Assembly (NCBI GenBank): GCA_002686055.1
Contig: NYZU01000009.1
Span: 12,392 to 56,203, forward strand
Reading direction: 5' to 3'
Length of the DNA stretch: 43,812 bases
Source of the DNA: Oceanospirillaceae bacterium
GTDB taxonomy: Bacteria; Pseudomonadota; Gammaproteobacteria; Pseudomonadales; Balneatricaceae
Shown: piece by piece, positions 38,351-43,812 of the stretch
Position numbering within the stretch: position 1 is the stretch's first letter
How the letters are laid out: every line of letters starts with the position of its first letter
Program-made: the position numbers and the translations under genes
Notes under the pieces: model-generated
What the model was told of the DNA's origin: nothing
What the model saw: only the letters and a program-made list of their open reading frames with translations
Databases searched by the model: none

Positions 38351-38860
38351 TTAGCCTCTATTAGCCTCTGCCTTGATCGCTTTATGTTGTAAGCGACGCT
38401 GTTTAAAAAAATCACTTAGTATTCGGCTAGCTTGAGTAGCTAGCACACCACCCTGCACATCGACATGATGGTTAAAATGGGGTTGTTCTAACAAGTGCAA
38501 ATTACTCTCTATTACCCCTGCCTTGGGTTCAGTAGCGCCATACACCAAACGTTCTATTCGGGCATGTACCATAGCGCCCACACACATGGAACAAGGCTCC
38601 AAGGTAACATACAACTGGCAACCGGGTAGGCGGTAATTTTCCAATTTGGCTGCCGCCTCACGGAGAGCCATAATCTCTGCATGAGCACTTGGGTCATGGC
38701 TACTAATAGGCTGGTTATATCCACACCCAATCACCTTGCCCTGTTGCACCACCACCGCACCCACTGGCACCTCACCCTGTTGTGCGGCAAGCTGCGCTTG
38801 CTCCATGGCCAAGGCCATAAAGTGCTCGTCATTGGGGGCTAGGGTGGGGTCGGTATTCAC
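38351..38860 (-). CDS. tadA: TadA, tRNA-specific adenosine deaminase
   Basis: Deaminates A34 to inosine in tRNA-Arg(ACG), which is required to read CGN codons. The deaminase zinc site is seen as HAE in [11 protein letters not shown] and [13 protein letters not shown] and the RIERLVYGA motif are also present. Start choice is uncertain: GTG at 38860 (169 residues) has GTAGAG about 9-10 bases upstream and avoids long overlap, while a GTG at 38881 (176 residues) would overlap the guaA stop by 10 bases. It lies between guaA and purL, with only 2 bases to purL, so the genes are coupled. Confidence 0.93.
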   Translation of the reverse strand: MNTDPTLAPNDEHFMALAMEQAQLAAQQGEVPVGAVVVQQGKVIGCGYNQPISSHDPSAHAEIMALREAAAKLENYRLPGCQLYVTLEPCSMCVGAMVHARIERLVYGATEPKAGVIESNLHLLEQPHFNHHVDVQGGVLATQASRILSDFFKQRRLQHKAIKAEANRG

Positions 38861-38871
38861 GCTATATTTCT

Positions 38872-40449
38872 CTACTCCCACTCAATAGTGGCAGGTGGTT
38901 TACTAGATACATCGTAAGCAACGCGAGAAATACCAGCAATCTCATTAATAATGCGTCCAGATACCTTCTCTAACAGCTCATAGGGCAAATGCGCCCAACG
39001 TGCGGTCATAAAGTCGATGGTTTCCACGGCGCGCAAACTCACTACATACTCATAGCGGCGACCATCACCCACTACACCCACAGATTTAACTGGCAAAAAC
39101 ACCACAAAGGCCTGACTCACTTTGTGATACCAATCCGCGTTATGCAGTTCTTCGATAAATATGGCATCGGCTTGACGTAAAATATCCGCGTATTGTTTTT
39201 TCACTTCACCAAGAATTCGGACACCCAAACCAGGGCCAGGGAAAGGATGGCGATAAACCATATCGTATGGCAAACCTAACTCAAGGCCAATTTTGCGTAC
39301 TTCATCCTTAAACAATTCCCTTAGTGGCTCGACTAAATCCAAAGCCATATCTTCGGGTAAACCACCGACATTATGATGGGACTTAATCACGTGTGCCTTG
39401 CCTGTTTCAGCAGCCGCTGACTCAATCACATCTGGGTAAATGGTGCCTTGCGCCAACCACTTAACATTGTCCAGCTTACCTGCTTCAGCATCAAACACAT
39501 CAATAAAGGTATTACCAATGACTTTGCGCTTGGCTTCGGGGTCACTAACCCCCGCTAAGTTATCAAGGAACAGATTTTCAGCGTCCGCCCGAATAACCTT
39601 AACACCCATATTTTTGGCGAACATATCCATCACCTGATCGCCTTCATTGAGACGTAACAGGCCATTATCAACAAACACACAAACCAATTGGTCACCAATG
39701 GCCTTGTGCAACAATGCCGCTACAACAGAAGAATCAACACCACCAGATAAACCTAATAATACGGTATCAGTGCCCACCTTGTTGCGTACTGTAGCAATGG
39801 CATCGTCAATAATATTGCTCGCAGTCCACAGAGCTTCACAACCACATATGTCGCGTACAAAGCGCTCTAAAATCCGGCCACCCTGCTTGGTATGAGTTAC
39901 TTCAGGGTGGAACTGTAAACCATAAAAGCGTTTTTCTTCCCAACTCATACCAGCAATGGGTGCACTATCAGTGGCGGCCATACAAGTAAACTGGGATGGT
40001 AATTCTGTGACTTTATCGCCATGGCTCATCCACACATCTAGGCTAAGACTGCCATCATTATGCACATGATCCTCAATACCATTAAGCAGTGCGCCAGCGG
40101 TTTCAACCCGCACTTCGGCAAAGCCAAATTCACGTTCATCAGAAGCACTAACCTTACCGCCTAACTGCTCAGCCATGGTTTGCATGCCATAACAAATACC
40201 TAACACAGGTACACCCAGCTCAAATACCTTTTGTGGTGCTCGTGGGCTATTAGCCTCAGTTACAGACTCAGGGCCACCCGCTAAAATAATGCCCTGAGGC
40301 GCAAACTTAGCAATCGCTTCATCCTGCATATCCCAAGCGCGAATTTCACAGTAAACACCAATTTCACGCACCCGACGCGCAATCAGTTGTGTATATTGGG
40401 ATCCGAAATCCAAGATAAGTATCCGCTGAGCGTGGATATCTTGCGTCAT
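38872..40449 (-). CDS. guaA: GuaA, GMP synthase (glutamine-hydrolysing)
   Basis: Converts XMP to GMP with ATP and glutamine. The 525-residue protein starts at the ATG at 40449 ([16 protein letters not shown]), with GGAG 6 bases upstream; the longer frame is not needed. The class I glutaminase has GICYGMQT with the nucleophile Cys and FHPEVTHT; the ATP pyrophosphatase has [14 protein letters not shown]; the dimerisation end is PPATIEWE. Second gene of guaB-guaA-tadA-purL; an 86-base gap with a hairpin separates it from guaB. Confidence 0.98.
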   Translation of the reverse strand: MTQDIHAQRILILDFGSQYTQLIARRVREIGVYCEIRAWDMQDEAIAKFAPQGIILAGGPESVTEANSPRAPQKVFELGVPVLGICYGMQTMAEQLGGKVSASDEREFGFAEVRVETAGALLNGIEDHVHNDGSLSLDVWMSHGDKVTELPSQFTCMAATDSAPIAGMSWEEKRFYGLQFHPEVTHTKQGGRILERFVRDICGCEALWTASNIIDDAIATVRNKVGTDTVLLGLSGGVDSSVVAALLHKAIGDQLVCVFVDNGLLRLNEGDQVMDMFAKNMGVKVIRADAENLFLDNLAGVSDPEAKRKVIGNTFIDVFDAEAGKLDNVKWLAQGTIYPDVIESAAAETGKAHVIKSHHNVGGLPEDMALDLVEPLRELFKDEVRKIGLELGLPYDMVYRHPFPGPGLGVRILGEVKKQYADILRQADAIFIEELHNADWYHKVSQAFVVFLPVKSVGVVGDGRRYEYVVSLRAVETIDFMTARWAHLPYELLEKVSGRIINEIAGISRVAYDVSSKPPATIEWE

Positions 40450-40503
40450 ATTGCACTCCATGACAGGCTGGCTTTTATAGGATACCAACCAAATAAACAA
40501 ATA

Positions 40504-40520
40504 GAGGCCATAATGGCCTC
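40504..40520 (-). other. Hairpin between guaB and guaA
   Basis: GAGGCCA-TAA-TGGCCTC is a 7-bp stem with three-base loop. On the minus strand it is followed by a T-rich TATTTGTTTATTTGG stretch, so it might slow or partly stop transcription after guaB. Confidence 0.55.
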
Positions 40521-40535
40521 CAATAATATGTAATT

Positions 40536-42005
40536 CTATTTAACCCGGTAGTTGGGTGCTTCTTTGGTGATAGTCACATCATGTACATGACTTTCATTCA
40601 TGCCCGCATTGGTAATACGGGTAAAACTCGGCTTAGTGCGCATTTCATCAATATTGGCACAACCGGTGTAACCCATACTGGCCCGTAAGCCACCCATTAA
40701 CTGATGCACAATGGCGCCCATGGGGCCTTTGCATGCTACACGACCCTCGATACCTTCAGGTACCAGCTTCTCTACACCGGCATCAGTACTCTGGAAATAA
40801 CGATCACTGGAGCCCTGACTTTGACCCATAGCGCCTAACGAACCCATTCCACGATAAGCTTTATAGGCACGGCCTTGAAACAACTCTACTTCCCCTGGCG
40901 CTTCATCAGTACCTGCCAACAGACTACCAGCCATAACCACACTGGCACCGGCAACAATAGCTTTAGCCAAATCACCAGAGTAACGTACACCACCATCAGC
41001 GATAACAGGAATACCACGAGGTTGCATGGCGGCAGCCACATTAGCAACAGCGGAAATTTGTGGTACACCGACGCCAGCTACGATACGTGTCGTACAGATA
41101 GAACCAGGCCCAATACCTACTTTAACTCCATCAGCACCGGCATCGGCCAAGGCCTCTGCTGCGGCAGCCGTAGCAATATTACCACCCACAACTTTAACTT
41201 GTGGGTAGGTCGACTTAACCCACCTTACACGCTCGATAACACCTTGGGAGTGACCATGGGCTGTGTCCACCACAATCAAATCAACACCCGCCGCAACTAA
41301 TGCATCTACGCGGTCAGGGGTGTCGGCACCGGTACCCACAGCCGCGCCAACCAGCAAACTACCATTACTATCTTTGGCCGCATTTGGGTAAGCCTTGGCG
41401 TAATACATATCTTTGACAGTCATCATGCCTTGTAATGCGCCGGCTTCGTCAACCACCAGCACACGCTCAATACGATGCTTACGTAATAAGTTACGTACCT
41501 TTTCCTGATCCACACCAGGCTGCACAGTAACCAACTGCTCTTTCGGCGTCATAATAGTTGCCACCGTAGCTTGCAGATAATTTTCAAAGCGCATATCACG
41601 GCTAGTAACAATACCTACCAAATCACCATCATCTACCACAGGAAAGCCAGAGAAGCCTGTCCGCGCAGCTAATTGCTGAAGTTCGCCAATGGTCATATCA
41701 GAACGGCAAGTAACGGGGTTTTGTACCACACCACTCTCGTGCTTTTTAACTTTAGCGACTTCCGTAGCCTGTTGCTCAATGGTTAGATTCTTATGCAGAA
41801 TACCAATACCACCTTCCTGCGCCATAGCAATAGCCAGACGTGATTCAGTAACCGTATCCATAGCGGCAGATACTAAGGGAATATTCAGAGGTAGATCGCG
41901 GGCAATAAATGTTTTTAGCTGGACATCTTTAGGGAGCACCTCAGAATATCCGGGCACTAGGAGAACATCATCAAAAGTGAGTGCTTCTTCGGAGACACGT
42001 AGCAT
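40536..42005 (-). CDS. guaB: GuaB, IMP dehydrogenase
   Basis: NAD-dependent oxidation of IMP to XMP, rate-limiting for guanine nucleotides. The 489-residue protein has the N-terminal barrel start [16 protein letters not shown], two CBS domains (about residues 95-205), the active-site [15 protein letters not shown] (catalytic Cys near residue 304), and the flap RGMGSLGAM. Length is normal. It is the head of the guaB-guaA-tadA-purL operon; a -10 TATAAT lies at 42047-42042. No strong ribosome-binding site stands before the ATG at 42005. Confidence 0.98.
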   Translation of the reverse strand: MLRVSEEALTFDDVLLVPGYSEVLPKDVQLKTFIARDLPLNIPLVSAAMDTVTESRLAIAMAQEGGIGILHKNLTIEQQATEVAKVKKHESGVVQNPVTCRSDMTIGELQQLAARTGFSGFPVVDDGDLVGIVTSRDMRFENYLQATVATIMTPKEQLVTVQPGVDQEKVRNLLRKHRIERVLVVDEAGALQGMMTVKDMYYAKAYPNAAKDSNGSLLVGAAVGTGADTPDRVDALVAAGVDLIVVDTAHGHSQGVIERVRWVKSTYPQVKVVGGNIATAAAAEALADAGADGVKVGIGPGSICTTRIVAGVGVPQISAVANVAAAMQPRGIPVIADGGVRYSGDLAKAIVAGASVVMAGSLLAGTDEAPGEVELFQGRAYKAYRGMGSLGAMGQSQGSSDRYFQSTDAGVEKLVPEGIEGRVACKGPMGAIVHQLMGGLRASMGYTGCANIDEMRTKPSFTRITNAGMNESHVHDVTITKEAPNYRVK

Positions 42006-42041
42006 GGGAACCGTCCAGAACCTAATTTAAAGAAGCGCTGT

Positions 42042-42059
42042 ATTATACACCAACTGGTG
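42042..42059 (-). promoter_or_regulatory. guaB promoter -10 with adjacent inverted repeat
   Basis: On the minus strand a -10 TATAAT (42047-42042) is preceded directly by an imperfect 12-base palindrome, plus-strand CACCAACTGGTG (42048-42059), at the position of an operator. The -35 is weak. It does not match the E. coli PurR operator. The rest of the 42006-42347 gap is AT-rich, and I see no gene and no clear xseA promoter there. Confidence 0.5.
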
Positions 42060-42347
42060 GTTTTTTAGCCACTATTTTAGGCTTAAATTTGCCTTTAATA
42101 CGGTTAAAAGTAAAACCTTATACAAACCCTCAAATCCCCTCAAAAGCTGACCTTTTGGACATTATTCTAAATGCATATCGGGCTATTCAATTAGCGCTAT
42201 TGATAATAGGGAATAGCTATCAATAAGTGACCCCTAAGAACCTATCAAAAGGCTAAATTAAGGTGCTGGATTAACTATGCAGTGTTGTTCAAATCACCTG
42301 CTATAAGCTACTATAAAGAACGCGATTAATACCTAGTAAACAAACAA

Positions 42348-43664
42348 ATGCAAGAAGACTACATTTGGCAAGTTAGCGAACTCAATCATGCAGCTCGCTC
42401 CATGCTAGAAAGACAGTTTGGGTTGATCACCGTCTGTGGGGAAATCTCCAGTTTTACCCGTGCTCGTTCAGGGCATTGGTACTTTACCCTTAAAGATATT
42501 GAAGGCCAGATTCGCTGTGCTCTGTTTCGTAATCGCAATCTGTATTGCCAATTTCAACCTAAAGAAGGTGATCTAGTTCACTTACAAGCCAAAGTGTCTA
42601 TTTATCCTGACCGTGGTGAATATCAATTAATTGGCGAACGCCTGACACCAGCTGGCGCTGGCCAATTGCAAGCGGCCTTCCAACAACTAAAACAAAAACT
42701 TCAGGATGAAGGCTTATTTGCGCCAGAGCGTAAGCGACCGATACCAGAATACTGTCGCCGGATTGCCGTTATTACTTCAGCCAATGGTGCCGCCGTTCAC
42801 GATATTATCAGTGTTGCCGGCAAACGTATGCCTAGCCTACAAATCGATGTTATCCCCGTCCCTGTGCAAGGGCCTGATGCCGCTCCAGCGGCTTGTCATG
42901 CCTTGAAACTTTGCAATGAACTGGATTTGCACGACGCGATTATTATTGCCCGTGGTGGTGGCTCTATGGAGGATCTCTGGAGCTTTAATGACGAAACCCT
43001 GGCTAGACAGATTGTCAGCAGCGACATACCTGTAATCAGTGCTGTTGGACATGAAACAGATTTTACCATTAGTGATTTTGTAGCTGACTTACGGGCGCCA
43101 ACGCCATCGGCTGCGGCTGAAGCGATTACCCAAAGCCAGCAACACCTAAGTCTCCAAACAAAGCAACTTGGTCAACGTTTGCATAGTGCTTGGCAAAATC
43201 AGCTTCACAAGCAACAGTTAATAATTAATCAGCTTAAAGCCCAACTCCGCAAACCTGATCAACAGCTTCAGGATTATGGTCAACGTTTAGATAAGCTGTC
43301 ATTAGCTATGGAAAAGCATATGCAGTTTCGTATATATGACAGCCATAAAAGGATAGAAAGTCTCGATAATCGTATCCAGAGCCTATCTCCCAAGGCCCAT
43401 ATCACTTTACAGCGCCAACACTTGCAAAACCTTGCCGCCAGAGCAGATAAAACCATCACCATTAAACAGCGCCAGAGTAAAGAACAAGTTGCTTATTTGG
43501 CGGGTATGCTAAACCAACTTAGCCCCCTTCAAACCTTAAGTAGAGGCTATACCATGACCCAAGATGAAGAGGGTAATATTATCACCAAAGCAGCTGATGT
43601 CAGTTCTGGACAGCGCTTAAAAGTCCGCTGGCAAGATGACACCCTGCCCGTCACCGTGGACTAA
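42348..43664 (+). CDS. xseA: Exodeoxyribonuclease VII large subunit
   Basis: Large subunit of ExoVII, which with XseB degrades single-stranded DNA from both ends. The 438-residue protein has the N-terminal OB fold (WQVSELNHAARSMLERQFG start, ARSGHWYFTLKD), the catalytic domain with RIAVITSANGAAVHDI, ARGGGSMEDLWSFNDE and SAVGHETDFTISDFVADLRAPTPSAAAE, and a long coiled-coil region with many Gln and Leu (about 260-400), then the C-terminal segment SRGYTMT. It diverges from guaB. The ATG lacks a clear ribosome-binding site. xseB is not in the window. Confidence 0.97.
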   Translation: MQEDYIWQVSELNHAARSMLERQFGLITVCGEISSFTRARSGHWYFTLKDIEGQIRCALFRNRNLYCQFQPKEGDLVHLQAKVSIYPDRGEYQLIGERLTPAGAGQLQAAFQQLKQKLQDEGLFAPERKRPIPEYCRRIAVITSANGAAVHDIISVAGKRMPSLQIDVIPVPVQGPDAAPAACHALKLCNELDLHDAIIIARGGGSMEDLWSFNDETLARQIVSSDIPVISAVGHETDFTISDFVADLRAPTPSAAAEAITQSQQHLSLQTKQLGQRLHSAWQNQLHKQQLIINQLKAQLRKPDQQLQDYGQRLDKLSLAMEKHMQFRIYDSHKRIESLDNRIQSLSPKAHITLQRQHLQNLAARADKTITIKQRQSKEQVAYLAGMLNQLSPLQTLSRGYTMTQDEEGNIITKAADVSSGQRLKVRWQDDTLPVTVD

Positions 43665-43712
43665 TTTAGCAAAACTATTATTTATATAGTCAGACTTAAA
43701 AATAAAAGCCAT

Positions 43713-43746
43713 AAAAAAAGCCCCACCCAAAAGGGTGAGGCTTATT
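43713..43746. terminator. Bidirectional terminator between xseA and a gene to the right
   Basis: AAGCCCCACCC (43718-43728), loop AAAA, GGGTGAGGCTT (43733-43743): an 11-bp stem with one C-A mismatch. The minus-strand side has a strong U-tract (seven A at 43713-43719 on the plus strand), so it mainly ends a gene coming from the right, while also closing xseA. Confidence 0.85.
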
Positions 43747-43776
43747 CATTAGACGCTTGGCAATGGCCTGTCGGCG

Positions 43777-43812
43777 CTACAAGCCCCGCCGCTCGCTGGC
43801 TAAAAAGCAGCC
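43777..43812 (-). CDS. Possible 3' end of an unidentified minus-strand gene
   Basis: The strong minus-oriented U-tract at 43713-43719 implies a gene that ends near the right edge. One frame gives GCFLASERRGL then a stop at 43779-43777; another frame runs open to a stop inside the terminator stem. Eleven codons are too few to name the protein. Confidence 0.3.
   Translation of the reverse strand, partial: GCFLASERRGL

Overview
This is a gene-dense, housekeeping stretch of a gammaproteobacterial chromosome. Gene content and order (comF divergent from bioB-bioF-bioH; rpsF-rpsR-rplI-dnaB; rnr-rlmB; DUF2065-hisZ-purA; rpsP-rimM-trmD-rplS; ffh divergent from a ypjD-like gene and corB; guaB-guaA-tadA-purL) resemble Pseudomonadales/Cellvibrionales-type bacteria. 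I lean towards a marine Cellvibrionales or Spongiibacteraceae-like organism, but the family is inference. I see no rRNA, tRNA, CRISPR, IS element, prophage or integrase, and most of the window is conserved core genome.

Layout. 1-7446 is a biotin region: bioH (cut by the left edge), bioF and bioB on the minus strand. A strong BirA operator lies between bioB and divergent comF. Then come a FAD oxidoreductase with an unknown 100-residue gene, trmO, and bioA on its own. 7502-11325 carries a CxxC protein of unknown role, dnaB, a small CsrA-family gene, and the rpsF-rpsR-rplI ribosomal operon with a structured leader. 11631-14122 is a plus-strand island (DUF2867 protein, MATE transporter, membrane J-protein) sitting between rpsF and rlmB-rnr. 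14210-21746 holds rlmB, rnr, an orphan caiD-like hydratase, a small secreted protein, purA, hisZ and DUF2065. 22120-25754 is rplS-trmD-rimM-rpsP and ffh. 26002-29640 holds a YpjD/CcsA-like membrane protein, CorB, DUF1289 and two divergent Nudix hydrolases. 29696-33754 is the most accessory-looking part: a membrane GGDEF-EAL protein facing a divergent 703-residue exported protein of unknown function. 33767-42005 is a purine operon (guaB, guaA, tadA, purL, then a metallo-beta-lactamase-fold hydrolase) and 42348-43664 is xseA.

How it fits together. Three themes recur: cofactor and purine synthesis (biotin with a visible BirA switch; guaB, guaA, purL and purA for GMP, IMP precursors and AMP), ribosome and translation (r-proteins, RimM, TrmD, RlmB, TrmO, TadA, Ffh, RNase R), and envelope or signalling genes. 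The most interesting signals are the BirA box that also covers the comF start, the extra csrA-like gene between rplI and dnaB, the hairpin in front of rpsF, the terminator-like leader of DUF2065-hisZ-purA, and several small conserved-looking genes without known function. I did not find a convincing new multi-gene system.
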